Assembly: GCA_001557505.1 (NCBI GenBank)
Contig: LSAX01000001.1
Coordinates: 2,294,001-2,358,000, forward strand
Source of the DNA: Reticulascus tulasneorum
Taxonomy: Eukaryota; Ascomycota; Sordariomycetes; Glomerellales; Reticulascaceae
Direction of reading: 5' to 3'
DNA length: 64,000 nt
The notes under the pieces were generated by a model, which worked only from the letters and a program-made list of their open reading frames with translations, was not told the origin of the DNA and made no database searches. This document shows positions 1-13,747 of the stretch, one piece after another. The translations under genes and the position numbers were made by a program. How positions within the stretch are numbered: position 1 is the first letter of the stretch; each line of letters opens with the position of its first letter.

Positions 1-2194
1 GAGCGGGTAATTTGACGCGTGAACAAGAAAAGAGTAACGGCAGTATGTACTACTACGTATATGGGCTTTGGTTGGTGTGACAGCAAAGCGAGTGCGAGAG
101 AGTTGTGACAGAGTGCGAGCAAGAGAGCGAGAGAGAGGGAGGTACAGTGTAAGAAGCACGGGTGACTGACTGCCAGGCGAACTGGCAGGAGGTACCTCTG
201 TACATGTACAGAGCCCGCCGGAGGTAACCTAACAAGAAAGCGAACAGTCAAACCCCCGTGCCTTGCTGGGCAGTCAGTCCAACAAGAGGCGAGAGGGCAG
301 AGTGATGGGAGAGGGGGATGGGGATGGGGAGCAGCAACGAGAGAATGGGGAGAATGGAACGAGGACCCCGTACCGGCTGCATACATTCTGGAAGCAAACA
401 AGATAGTCGCGCAAAATTTCCCGGCGGGACGTCTTCTCGTTCGCCCAGCTCCCCCAGAGCGCGAGTGGGACATGGAAACTCCAGAGATTGAGGAGGATTG
501 GAATCCCTGTCAACGCGAGCGCTGCATTTGGCTACTCGTGGTGGGTGGTGCTGCTGTAGGGGGAGAACAAGTGTGTGTTTTAGAGCAGCAGTTCTTTCCA
601 TGGCAGAGAGGGGGGGGGGATATTACCACAATTCCTTAGGCATGTAGGCACTAAAAAAAGGGTAAGGTGTGTACCTACCCATCCCCGCCATCCTTTAAGT
701 TCACTCTGGCTGCTGAGCTGCTAAGAGCGATGGAGATCATGGATGACCATGGAATAATTACAGGCAGGATTGGAAAGCGAAAGACGCTTCACGCGCTGTA
801 GGAAAGCCGAACCACCCCCCCAACTCCCCACTCCCATCCCTTCCAACCCAACTCGCTTGGGCTGGAGGACCTTTTGCTGGACAGAAGTTATGGGGTTAGA
901 GAGAAGTGGAGGGGAGAAGTGGATGGCAGACCCGGCACTACGAAGTTGAATTGCTGCAGAAGAGGGCCCGTCAAGTACCTAAGGTACCTTACATTTGTGC
1001 AGGCGCACGTACAGGTAGCCCCCCAGCCAGGCCTCTCTGGTGCTCAGAGGTCCGCTAAAAGGAAAAGGCGCAAAGAACACGCCCAGAGTTCAAGTTCCAA
1101 AGGTACCTTTGCTACTCCGTACAGTGCACTGCATGGTAGGGCCGGCAGCTTTTACAGGGCGGTCCCTTCTTTACACTAGACTAGTCTATTAAGGGCCCCC
1201 CCCCTGGGTGCACACACAATAGTACCTTATGTGCAGAGAAAGCACCGGCTGCAAAGAAAGGACCGGCCCAGCAACCAGTGACTCCACCAATTCGACACCA
1301 CCCCCCCCCATTAAAACCGGCAGCGGCAAAGTGGGATCTCGGCTCGATTTAGAAGGTTAGACGAGCGTGTGTGGGGACCCTCTACTTTAGTGGTACGGTA
1401 CGTACCTAGGCGCAGCGCTGTGATTGAGTGGCTGCTCGATATGCGCTAGGCGTTTTAGCCATCGAGTTGGGCGTTTTTTGGATCTTCTGTTGGATTCACT
1501 TGTTCAAGTGCGACGGTACACATGGACCCAGGTTGGCCCATTCCCTATTTGTCACCCCATCCCGGCCGCGGGCCTGTCTTTTTGTGTTATGAGTCTTTCC
1601 CATCTTCATCCAGCAGCAACTCGCTCCTTTGCTCGTTCTGTCCCATTGGGAAGAGAGGACAAGGGGGGAGGAAGGGGGGTGCATGTTGTCCTGCCCTACC
1701 TTGGCTTGCTTGTCTGTACCTAGTAGCTTACCTGGTCAATCGAATCGTTCGTCGTCTTCCTTTTTGGCCCCCGCTTCCATCCAGTCGAGTGCCAAGCATC
1801 CTTGATAGAAATTTGGCCGACATTCACCGTCAGTGCGCGTGTACGCCCTGGTCCGTTGGCCGTCCGGGTTCGCTCGCGAGATTCGGCCCTTGGGAAGGAC
1901 GGGAACTTGGGAAAGCCTGATCGATCCAGAGCACATACGGGCCGTACTGTGGCAATGTATGTACAGCGTGATTAGTACGGCACAGGCGCCGTATACAATC
2001 TAGCTGTTGGGCATAGTTTTGCCTCCACTGTGCTATGCTGCGCTGAGCTGTGCTGAGCTGTGCCCGTTTCAGAACCTCCTGTCTAGTAGATTAGCGTCCC
2101 CCAGGTGCTATTTTCGAGCAGAAGCTGGGCCGACCTGATGAAAAAGCCTCAGTGGAATATGGTTCCAAAGCATACATAGGTGTACATTAACTAG

Positions 2195-2210
2195 CTACCT
2201 ACCTACCTAC
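2195..2210. repeat. CTAC tetranucleotide microsatellite
   Basis: About four copies of CTAC, followed by further CTACG-like units up to about 2222. It lies in the gene-free left tract. CTAC/GTAG runs and the related palindrome ACTACGTAGT recur nearby, for example at about 2899-2908. Confidence 0.7.
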
Positions 2211-2908
2211 GCACCTACGTAGTAGTGTCGAGCTCACTTATCAGGTGTCTACTGGGGGGCGCTCCCGTGTCTCCAGGTAACCATTTGGGGGTCTTGTCAG
2301 TGCTAATTTGGAGGGGGCATATGGCAGGTACTGCCCTGCAGCGCGTGGCTGGAATCACAGTTTGATTACCTCATCGTGGCATGATGTGGTCAATTCGATT
2401 GACTCAACACTGCCCTTCTGGAAGGTGCAATGCACGCTTTTCCTGCCTTTGACCTGCTAATGCTGTGGGGGCCCATATCAGGCACCCACCGATTTCTCTC
2501 AATGCTTCCACCATGCGAATTACTGCTTGTCTTCCCCTATCGTGATTGATGCATACATCATCCAACAGGCCCTCATGTACGGACAGACACACTCTGGTCA
2601 CCAGATACCCAGTGCATCTGCCAAACGGTCGAAAGGGCCGCTTCCAACTCGATACCAAACATCCGCTGTCAGGCTCATCCATCATCAGCAACGAATGTGC
2701 ATCCGTTCTATGGCAACCCCCCCTTCTTCTCCGTCGTCGACCTTGAAACCTCATTCCCATGGCTAAAGCCTTCAAGAAGCCATCCAATGCCTGCCGTCCT
2801 CTTACCGCGGAAGACGCTGCTTTGGTCTAGTCTCGACTGAGACTCACAACCCTTCTCCCCCTCATTGGTATCGCCACATGAATAGACGGTACCTACATAC
2901 TACGTAGT

Positions 2909-2949
2909 ACACACACACACAGGCACGCACACACACACACACACACACA
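2909..2949. repeat. AC dinucleotide microsatellite (imperfect)
   Basis: About 40 bp of AC repeats, interrupted once near 2921-2929 by a G-containing unit. It is intergenic, with no gene on either side within several kilobases. It is a simple length-variable repeat. Confidence 0.85.
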
Positions 2950-5900
2950 AATACACGTACATACACGACCATGAAGTCTCCGCTTCAGAAAACCCATGCC
3001 AGCAAAAGTCCCCGACAAATGGAAAGATCGTCCGTCGTTGCCGTTCCCCATCCACTCACCGCAACGACTGAATTGCTTTCGCGATAGCTGCCCTGGCATG
3101 CCTAGCCTATGTAGTTGTCAGCAGCAGATAACGACTAACCACGAGCTAGACAATGTGATATATTGCAGTTATGAATGGCACGTAGCATCATATCGGGCGG
3201 GCTGTTTGTGGACAGGTTCTACATATACGTTGACTGCCTTGCTACCGACACCCCTGGCATCAGTCGCTTGCTTTTGGGGTTGCACAAAAGGCAAAACCGT
3301 CATCTCCCTTCACAAACTAGCAAGTTCCACGCAGGTTAAATGATTCGAATATTAGCAGCTAACTTCTGCCAAACATTCAAGGTCAGCAGTGGCTGATGAC
3401 CAAGCTTCAGCCATGTTTCTGACAGCCCGAAATTGTTTCGATGTTTAAATTAGCCACAGACATGAACCTAATCATGTAAGCTTCCAAATTTTCCTGTTTT
3501 GTTTCTGCCTGGGAAATCCGAAATGAGATTCTTCCAGAGATTCCTGAAATAGGATCCAAAGACTTGGGTAGAGGCAGTCCTAGACTTGTACGGCAGATTT
3601 CGAACCGACAAGGCGGAGCTTAGGGTCGTCTCCAAGCGGAGAATCGTTGGAAAACGGATTGGCCGAGGAACGCCTACACTGACTGACAAGACCAGAGTAC
3701 GTAGCGTCGTTCATCGATGGAACCCAAAGGTCGAGTGACTCTGTAGAGGCATATCCACAAGGCTTAGACCCTGGTACTGGAGATGTGTCCGGACTGTGAG
3801 CCTGCAGATCAGTCCGCTTCGAGTCCGAGCAGCGGTCGACTCCAGAGTCCTGGTACATACTCGGCCAGTCGAGTCATGGAGGGTGGATGTGTGTGAATCA
3901 ACATCAGCCGGCGTCTATTCGAGCCAATCATCTCCGGGCATCGTATCCACTTTGTGTCCAAATTAGGCGCGCATGCAAGTGCGCTTCTGGGGGGTGGTGT
4001 GACTGAACCAGCCAACATCACCGCCAATTGACGCGTTGGATTTATCGGCTTGGCCACGACGGGGGCCTGCAACGGTGGCACCCCCTCTCGTTTGAACACC
4101 CTGCAGGTTAACAAGTACGTACAGTACTGTACCATCACCCAAGACCCAAGACCCGGGGGAAAGAGGGTTTGAGCACCACATACATACATGCATGCCCATC
4201 AGCACAGTGGGAAATGGAACCAGAGAGACGATCGCTGAATGCTTCCGATTGGACCGCTCCATAATCTGATTGCTGTTGTATGTACGCGTAGCGCACAAGC
4301 CACCGGCCGCCAGTTCTCTTCGCATTCTGGTTCGAGAGTGCGGCCCAAGCCAAGTGGGCCCGGCCCCAAACGAATGCTGCATCGGTCTCACCCCTAGGAC
4401 TAACTAGTGTCGACTTTGAGTTCTCACTCGTTCTTACTTCCTTGTCCGGGATGTCAACGTATGCTCCATATCCCCCGTACCGTAGTCGGTACCTGGGTGC
4501 CTGGTAAGGCAGGATTACGTGAGATGCCGGCTTTGGACAGATCGTAGAAGGGCTGGCGTTTGCCGGTTGGTGGCTTCATTTGTTACAGGATAACGATATG
4601 CTGCTTACGAACTACCCTTTCGGGTTAGCGGAGCCCCCGGCTCGGGGCACAGGCGGCCAGTACAGCAACTTTTACCCTTCTCAACTAAGTTATATGGCTA
4701 CCTAGCTTCAGGAATTTACCAGCTCGAAGTCTGAATGCTGGGTTTTGGTTGCTTGGATGCATCCTTCGTACCCTAAATGAATGAGCCACTACGAAATGTC
4801 GATGCCAATATGGAAATCTCCCGAGGACAACGAAATCACGCGAAGGACCCGCGCGGTGCAGACAAGCACACCCCCCCCCCCCCCCTGCTCCAGCTTCCGT
4901 TGCTCCCGAAGGAGCCATTTGCCGACCATGAATCCAATTTGTACCTACGATTCTCGACTCGAATGAGGTAGAACGTTGGCAGGACGAGGAGTTGTAAAGG
5001 AGAACGGCTCTTGTAGCAAGATTTCAAGCTTCAGCACTTCGTCCTGGTAGATGTCAGTATCAAAAATGAAATCACTAAAATCTCCACAACACCGCCACTG
5101 CCAGTCTCAACGTACCGCGTCCGCCCGGGATGGGGTTTGATGGGCATGTCCTCAAATCAAGTCAGGTTGGGACGAGCGATTGTCGCAATTCCATCGTGGT
5201 ACGAGCGCTTCGCTCCCGAGACCTCTGTTCGGTTCGAGTTTAGCTCCTAACGACACAAAGTGCGGCATAATCGGGTTCTGTCCAACAGGAAGGGAGGGCA
5301 GTCACTTTTTCGTAAACTGCTCAATGAAACCCGCTCCTTCACCATGATCCATAGAGCGCCAACCCAGCCCATAACGGCAACCTGCATATCTTCATTCAAC
5401 AGTAGACACACCACGTCAGGCGATCCGTGGTGAGAGAGTTTTTGTCCAGTGGCTCAACTAAACGCCCATGCGTCTCTTCCTTCGATGCGAACACGGGTGG
5501 GTGGCCAAACAAACTTGCGCAACATGATTCCTCAACCCCATAAACCTGCCGCCCCATGTTACACCGCACCGAGGAGGGCAGTGTTACCACGTACCACCCA
5601 CACGCGGATACAGAGTATACTGTTACACAAACGCATCACCACGACAGATGCACAGTAAATGATTGCCAGAAATCCCTGGAATTGCCGCTGCCTGATCGTC
5701 TTCGTCTGACCAGAGCACATAGTGATCCTCCAAGTCTGCATTAAACAATTGTTAGTGTCACCGACTCTTCGTTGGGAATGTTTGGTTTGGGGCCGCCATT
5801 TTTTGCTGTGAACCCCCATCCATCCCGCCGCCGCCGCCCCCCTGTCGCAAGGCTTCTTCCTCCTGCGCGCTTCTAGGCTCTGGGCTGACACTCAACTATA

Positions 5901-8900
5901 CAGCGTGCAGCCCCCAACCTCTAGACGATTGGACACTGTCCCATTCGTCCTCAATTCAGTCAGTGTTCTCTTGCACGGAAAGGTTTGATCAGGCTTTCAG
6001 TTGTCTAGCTTAGCCGTTTGCCGCTTCCGACATGCCTCGGACTTTGCGTTCGATCTCACGTAGCACAGGCTGACAGCCTGCGGCTATTCACGCAACACCT
6101 GCCACCCCATATTGATCTTACACGGGCTGCTTGTTGAATTCATATGCTCATGCTTAATAGCCAAAACTTGTATAGTGGACTTGCCATCCGGAATTTGCTG
6201 CGGGAAACCATGTGGCCAGTCGCAGCCTGCCACCGCCGGGTGCGAGGTCGATAGAGGTTCCGATCTGCAATTATTGACGACCGCCATGCACCTGCTACGT
6301 AGTGCCTTTGGTAAATGACCCAGGCAGTGCTAGGCAGGGCCAATTGGCCGCCTGGAAAGGTGAGCAAGATTACGAAGACCTCAAGTGAGGCACAACAAAA
6401 CCTCCGTACCCCAGATTTCGCCCGTGGCACGGTCGGGGGCAACAGAATATCGCCGAGCGGCCAATAAAGTCCCCGAAGCTCCGTCTGCCCCTTTCGCAAG
6501 CCTCTCATTCCCTAATTACAGGAGCTCTTCAAAGGATCACATTTTGGGGTTGACGCTCATCATCCCAGTTGACGACTGGCTCGGCCTGTGCATTTCCCTC
6601 CCTACAGCGTACCTAAAAACATGGCGAACTCGGGTCTCTCGGACTTCCTGCTAAACCCCGACAATCCCTCCGCTCCGAGAAAGTCTGGTCGACGGAGGGT
6701 TTATTGCACCTTTTCTTTTCCCCGCACGCAAAGTTCCGTAATTGGTGCGAAGAGCGAATGGCAAGGTACACTTACTGCTTCGGCTCGCCCACGCTGTGTC
6801 TTGTCATGTGTGTCAGCGGAGAGCCGGTGATTGGAAATGCAAAGCGATTGCAGAGGCAGTTTCTACCTGCTCCTCATAAGGTAGTAGCAATGAGCTAGTT
6901 TGACGGCGTCCCAACCTTCCGGTGCGTCGTCGATCACGGTAAACCGGCGAATCCTTCGTACTATGCGTGCAGCACTCGTCTAGACCTAATGCCTCGTTCT
7001 CAGGCCAGCCAGAGCTGCCACCCTTCCCGCCACCCGAAGTCCCCAGGAACGAAAATAACCATGGTCCACCACCGCAGCTTTCATCCTTCTGGCCCCGTAG
7101 GGCCGCCCTCTTAGGGCTGGGTCTGCTAGTCCTGAGAAATGAGTTTGGGGTTACACAGAGGCAGGTCGCGCAGATGGGGGGGGGGACACTACGACCATTT
7201 CGGGCCTCGAACTCCGCTCCCACATGACACTATCCATGGCCGCCCGGCCGCCTCACTTGCTGATGCGAGCTGCCGACTTGAGAGACGGGAGGCGCATCGC
7301 AGACGGAGGGACGACGACAGGTAGACGTCACCTGCATACGACTTTGGGCTCCAAGTTCCCAGTTTCCCCGAGCCAAGCTCTTCTTCGTCGTGACAATGGC
7401 AAGCATGGATCTACAACGATTACACGCAACACTCTGGTGTAAATCAGCAGGCCGTGCAAATTGCAGATCTGGGACCATAGTCAAACTCGCCCACGGCCGC
7501 CGCGGAGCACCGTCGAACTTTTGATTTGACCCTAACCAAGTACATCTGACTTGTTGATCCTCCCGAGTGGTGCGTCGCAGTACCAGAAGTGGTCGCTGGC
7601 TGCACACACACCCCGCCGCCCGCATGCCACACTACAAAGCTGCAGACGTCTCTTCAACTACTCGCCGTATGCTCACACACCCCCCTCCCACACAGAGATC
7701 CTTCCGCTGCCACCACATCATTTCCCAGCCCTACGAACGGCCCCCTTCTTCGCTGGCGCGCCCCCCCCCCTCTCTCCACGTCAACATCTGACACAAACAT
7801 GTCAGATTCCAAATTTGCCCTTGTAACCTTTCATCTCACAAAACTCGTCCAGTCATGTCTTGCATCGACCGGGGAACTAGTCAGGATCTAGGGTGGGTCG
7901 TCAACGCTCCACGGCTTCCAGGATTATAACACGACTTGTCTCGATGTGGAAAACAATCTCGCCCCAAGCGGGCCCAATCACATCCGTTTGGGAAGAAGGG
8001 CTAGAAAGCGGTATCAGGTGCGACTATGTAGCAATCATGATGATCTCGCTTTGGCTTGCCCCCCCGTTTTTATCAAGTTTTAATTAGAAAGAGCATTGAG
8101 ATACAGGCACTTAACTCTACTGATCCTCCTCACCTTTGTCGCCTTTGTCACCTTAATATGGCCCCTGGGGCTACTATCGACGATATGCGGTGAGCAATCC
8201 CTGAACCGTCTCAATCTTGACCCATTCATTCACCTCTGCCCGTAAGTTCCGGCCATAAGACACTAAATCCAGACCCATCTCCCCAAGCATTCAATGTCCG
8301 TAGGGCCCTGCCTGCCGGTTCCCATCCGGATAATTTGACAACGGGAGGATTCGACGACTCGCCGCAACGCAGGGCAAATATGCCCAAAGATCCCAGTCGT
8401 CCCATCACCCACCCCCTTTTCCTTACCAAGCCTGTGTTTATTGTTTCGCGCCTTACGGAGCAACTTTGGTAATGGCATTGAAACAAAGGGCTAAATACCG
8501 GTCTCATGCGCGGGAGCCGATTCAGAATGGTATTTGATAAAAGAAAAAAAGGTCGTGCCGCGATGCCTCCCCTTGTAACTTTTGAGTTCTCATCCAACCC
8601 CCAGCAGAATAGATACATTACCAACGATTGTCATTTGTAATCGCGGTGAACTGCCTTTGAGAACAGGGAATAACCCTATACGATTATCCCACCCGCACGG
8701 TTCGACTTGCCTTGCCCCCCCTCCCCCCTCCATAAGCCTCTCTCTCTGCGGGCGTAGAACGTCTCATGGACTCGTTCTTTCGAGGATTCCTGCGTATTTA
8801 CGAATCCGGCAAGTCCACAAACTCCGACGTATGCCCCATCTCTAACATCAATCTCGGAATTTGCCAAACCCCCCCCCCAGAGGCAGCATGGCAGATCGTT

Positions 8901-10845
8901 CTGACAAGGCACGAATGAAAAATGAGTCCTCTTCGAGCTTCGTTGCCCTTAAATCCGGCAACTCGTAAAAAAGCCATCCAAAAAACCCTCACACGGGCCC
9001 CATCAGGGGATGGTTCTTCTTCTTCTTTCAAGCAGTCTCTTCTTTTGAAGACAGGGTCTCCCGTAGGCGCCCCCTAAGCTCTCTGGACCTGTGAGTGGCA
9101 GCAGAACGAGTGGGATCCTGTATTTATTTTTACTTATTTAAGAAAAAAGTCGTCCCAGCTGCTCTTGCCCTCGGGCATGGGACGAGAGTGGACGGAATGC
9201 GAAGAAAGACGTTGCTGCCCACAACGGCTCGCCGCCCAGAAATGTTTGATTTCCTGCGGAATAAGGGGGCCACGAAACGAGGTAGTAGCCAAAACACCAC
9301 GCACGGGTCGTAACAATGTTTTCCACCACCCCCCCCTTGCCTGCCCTCCAGGCGGCCGTGATTTCAAAGAAATGAATCATGCGCATGGAAGCCGGAATCG
9401 AAGTTCTATGCTGACGACGATCGGGGGCCGATCTCGTCCCGAATCGAGCTTTGTGTTCCCCTGCTACGCCTGCACCCCGTACCCTCGCAAATGGACAGGA
9501 AAAAAGTCAGCCTTACCTCTCACCTCAGCCCTGTTCCAACCGTGGCTAGAGCCAATCCTGGCGGGATCCTGCAAGTTGTGGCTGAGGCTCTGGGGGGACT
9601 TCGGACTCGGACCCATCAGAGATGCGAATAGCTCGCTTTCACCATCACGCTCCCAACATCGCTCTATTTTCCCGTTCAAGTGACTTCGATTATTTTGGTC
9701 TGCTAAGCATCACATATCTATGCCTGAGATCGATGGGTTCGCTTCCCTCCAGGCTCCACAATTTTCGTGTTACTATTCCCGTCGTCCATAGGGCGTCCGT
9801 CGCCTTCCCCACGGGAAACGGCTAGGGCTGTATGAAAGTGCGTGCCTCGTCGGTGGCGATGTGGGTGCGTCCAAGCCTACTTGTCTTCCTGTCTTTCCCC
9901 AGGGTCCCGCCAGTAACTCACCACCCTTTGTGCGCTTTGAAATCCTTTCCACCCCGCGGAGCACGACGCATCCAGACCGAAGACTCGTTCCCAGAACAGC
10001 CGCCCGTACACAAAACAGCAGGCACTCTGGCCCTTCCACCCCCGTGCCCTGCCCTGCCGGTGGCAATGGCTCCTAGTTCGAAGCTTTCACAACACCCCAT
10101 CATGCAGTGATGGTGGCTATACCGTCTATTCGACGACATCTTTCCACGTCCCTCGTTGACGGAGACCAGGATCGCAATCCTTCAGCATCTCTGACTTCAA
10201 ATTTAGTTGCCAGCGAGCGAAGGCAGCCTAGTCCCGACCTGGAAGCGCCATCCCTTTAGCCGTGTAGCAAAGGTGAGCCAAAGGAGATCAGTGCTGGTTG
10301 GTGTGCCTGCCTCTCATGCCTCTCTCCCCAGCAAGGGTGGGTGGGAAAAGGGGGGGCAAGTGTGTGGAATACCATGGAGCCCTGTGATATGAGGTAAATA
10401 TGTTGTAACCAGTCGTGGCCGACCACTCATTCAAATGCACTCCCCCCCCCTTTCCCTCATCTCAAAAGGGGGGGCAGGACTGAGGCGCGACTAAGCTTTG
10501 CTGCCCATCGTGCGAAACAACTCGCCAGCCCGCCCTGCAGGCAAGAGGCAACGGAAACAAAGGAGGCGTAACTTTAGGCAGGATGAACATCTGGGTCTGG
10601 TTCCGGTATCAGAGCAAATCGCTTTGCAGAGCTATGGATCAAACCTATTACTTGTAGAAAAGGATGAGGATATCGTTAACAAACATGCTATGCGCTTGCG
10701 AAGAAAGAGGGGAAGGATGATGAAGAGAGAGAAAAAAGGCGCCAGGACGGTCTGTGGTATCCAACCGCATATGCAACAACCCCCTCTCGGGTTCCTCTCA
10801 CTCCCCTCCATTTCCAGACCAGTACTCTCCGGGCCCACTGGCTAG

Positions 10846-13747
10846 CTAGAGTCTCCCATGCCTAGCCTTGAAAATCGCCACCTTGTCGTCATAAAACAGT
10901 ATCTCACGAAGTCGAAGCCGTGGTCTATTCCCCTGGTCGGCGTCTCGGAAGGAGTCGTCGTCCGACTCGGATGCATCCGACGCATCTGATTGCGTTTCGT
11001 CTGGGTCTACTGCACTCGCCGGGGTATCATCTTCGTCCTCGTCCTCGTCCGTAGTGTCGTCCACCTGGCTGGCAGTGTCGTCATCGCTACCGTCCTCCTC
11101 TCCCCCGTTGCCTGCAGGCTCAGGCCCAGTAGCCTGATGATCGACTACGACGATCGCGTTGCTGCCGCCCGGTGCTGCGTCTGAAGGTCTAGTTTCCAGG
11201 ATTTCGAAACACTTGGTCGAGATGCCTACGTAGCAGAGCTGGATTTCCGGACGCAGGGTGATGATGTCGACGATCTGTAACGCCAGCTCCTTGGGCTCGA
11301 AGTTGCTGACTACGTGGTCGGCCATGTTTGGAAAATTCAGTGATCGTAACTGCGGGATGCTGGGCAGTCGCTGAAGGAAAGTGTGCTATCGCAAGGTTAG
11401 CAAAACAGGGTTCCCAGATACAGATTGTTGCAGGACTGTACTAACCCAGTCTTTGTAGTCAATAGATACGGCCAGCTCCCTCAAGTTGCTCATCCGCCCG
11501 CTAGTCATGTACAGTAACATGTCCGTCGACAAGATCCAGTTGCGCCATCGCAGGTTCTCGGTTGTTGATCCGTTGCGCACATTCCTATCCGAGCTATCCA
11601 AGAGCAGCTTCCGGATACTTGAGCGATGCCTTTTCAGGGCTCCTTTGAAAATCTGATCAATTGTCACGGTCGGTGGCCCCGACCGCCGACGATCTTGCAA
11701 GAAGAGCACCTCGAGGCTGTTGGGAGCCAATGTCTCCTTGATAAAGTTGATCAAAGTGGCCGAGGTGATATCTGTGTGTATCTTCTTCAGGCACAGGTGG
11801 TACTGAAGTGGACCACCTGACGACTGCTTAGTTGATGGCGGCCCGTTGAACCCGGATGAAAATGGCGTTGGCTGGAATTGCCGTCGCAAAATCTTCCAAA
11901 GGGTTTCGTGTTGGGCACACTCTAGAATCGTGAGGTTGGTCAATACGGTCCAGTCAAACGCCTTGCTGCAGACCTGCATCGACAGAGGCACCCGCTCTAG
12001 CTCTAACGTCTGTAGCTTCAATTTACCCTCCAGTCTCTTCCTTATTAATGCATTAGTGCTTTCGTTGCTACCGGTACGGCTCAGAGGCTTGCGTTTCGTG
12101 GTAGGCATATGTTCCGCTGTGGGTGTCTGAGAATCGTCATCCGGTGGCAGGGCGGTCAACGGCTCGACCAGCGGCTGTGGGAACTCGGTATCCGTGCCAT
12201 CACCGTTGTCTGCCGCCTCCTGAACTGGCGTAGTTTCGTGAGGCTCCGGATTCGGTCCCACGGCCTCATCTTCTTGTGGCTCACTAATGGCAGCGTCTGC
12301 TGGTTCAGAAGGTGGTGCAGGGTTGTTGTTCTGCTCCATCGCCGCCACTGGCACAGTGCCTGCCTTTTCCTTGGACTTGGTCGCGTTCTTCTTCCGAATG
12401 TCGTAGACTCGGCCAACCAAGACACCGAGGACGCCTCCTAACCTTCTCTCGCCTATCGTACTCTCCCCAGGCCATCTCGCGTTGTGATCCACTTGTTGCA
12501 AGTTCGTGCCGTCCCATGTCTGAATAAAGTCTTTGTGCGTGGCTTTGGCCGCAATACCAACTCGTAGCTCTTGAAGTCGATGTTTGGATCGCTCGATCAG
12601 CATTGCCATCTCATCCAAGTATGCGATCTCGTCGATGTCCAGAACAGTAAGGCTCTTGAGAGCGGGTAAGACGCTGAATGTGGGAAACTCTACTCGACTC
12701 TCGGAGTATGATATCGGTGGCCGAGGTGCCGGGTGAACGGCGCTTGATGGAATCAATATCCCGATAGGCGTCAAGGTGCTGCCCAGCGGGACAACCGCTT
12801 GAGGCTGGTTTGCCGGAGCGGGACTCGTATTGGCAGAAGATGTCGTTACCTCGAGATTATCATGCCACCTCACCCAAACGCGGTCCAGCTTGGACTCGTT
12901 ATCCGGGTGGCGCTCTCCAAGGGCAGCGAGAGCCATGAAGATGTCGGAAAGCACACCGGTGGGCATATCCCAGACGAACGTTTCAAGATTCACCATCTTC
13001 TCCACGGCCAGTGCCACCAGAGTCCCCAGCATCTTCCCACTTTCCTTGGTGATCATGTACTCGGCCACCCAGTCACTGGGTCCATTGCCAAGAGAAAACT
13101 TGCGGGTATGCCTAGCATAGTCATTCTTCAGTCTCCGCATGGTCTCCGAGTCGGCTGGTGTGTTTGGATATAGCAGTCGCCGTGTTCGGAAAGCGAAGGA
13201 ACTCCCAACGCTGATGGTGGAGAGGCCATAAGTCAAGGCGTCGACGCTCTTAGTATCGGAGGAGACCATCTGGGTGGCATCGGGCCATACTATGTCGAAC
13301 CTCGAGTAGATGTGTGGTACGGCTAGATTATGGAGAGTCGAGTTTGCCAGCGCCAGGGAGGTCAGGTCGTTTGTATGCGTGATCTAGCCCAGCCAGGCGG
13401 TGTTAGCGAGACTTCGGGTAAGTGACTGGGAAAAAGGGGCAGAAAGCAGGACTTGCCTCCTTGACAATCAGGCGCAGAATGTCCACGGGAAGCTCCAGCA
13501 GGGTGAGCTTGCCGGTCCTCTTGGACACGGCATTCCATTCCTTCGCCTTCCCCTTCAGGTGCTTCCGCAGTATGGCAGCCGGGTCGTTCTCGTCATCGGT
13601 GGTATCGATGAGGTCGGCGGAGGTCTTGTCCTTGGTCGACAGGTCGTCCGAATCATCTTGCAGCGGTTCCAGAACGATCTGGGATTCCGGGTGTAACGGG
13701 CTGAGGACCGGACTATGGTCGGATATGTGCAGGGCTGTAGCCATCAT
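10846..13747 (-). CDS. F-box domain protein, about 922 aa, three exons
   Basis: The spliced model has exons 13747-13457, 13383-11446 and 11385-10846 and totals 2769 nt including the stop. An F-box-type segment begins near residue 81 (LTLLELPVDILRLIVKE). It continues across the first intron into ITHTNDLTSLALANSTLHN and ends near residue 131. F-box proteins couple substrates to SCF ubiquitin ligases through Skp1; the substrate here is unknown. The long middle part is rich in Leu and in Ser/Pro/Glu linkers, with no clear repeat called by eye. Residues about 838-891 form a very acidic Asp/Glu/Ser tract before a short basic tail. Intron 1 (73 nt) has donor GCAAGT, branch GCTAAC and acceptor CTAG, so it is a GC-AG intron. 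Intron 2 (60 nt) is GTTAGT...ATAG. Two adjacent ATG codons (13747 and 13744) could both serve as the start. The family call is firm; the cellular role is not known. Confidence 0.85.

Larger units (their letters stand above)
1..10845. other. Gene-free intergenic tract
   Basis: No reading frame in this 10.8-kb stretch has the length, recognisable domain or splice-linked partners of a real gene. The longest frames (about 170 codons near 9.2-9.7 kb, 142 codons near 4.0-4.4 kb) are low-complexity or mixed in composition and match no family I know. The tract holds many homopolymer C/G runs (for example about 4869-4884), an AC microsatellite at 2.9 kb, CTAC repeats at 2.2 kb and GGTACC-centred palindromes such as 1099-1110. 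It lies beyond the 3' end of the F-box gene. A non-coding RNA or a heavily split gene could be missed here by eye. Confidence 0.6.
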
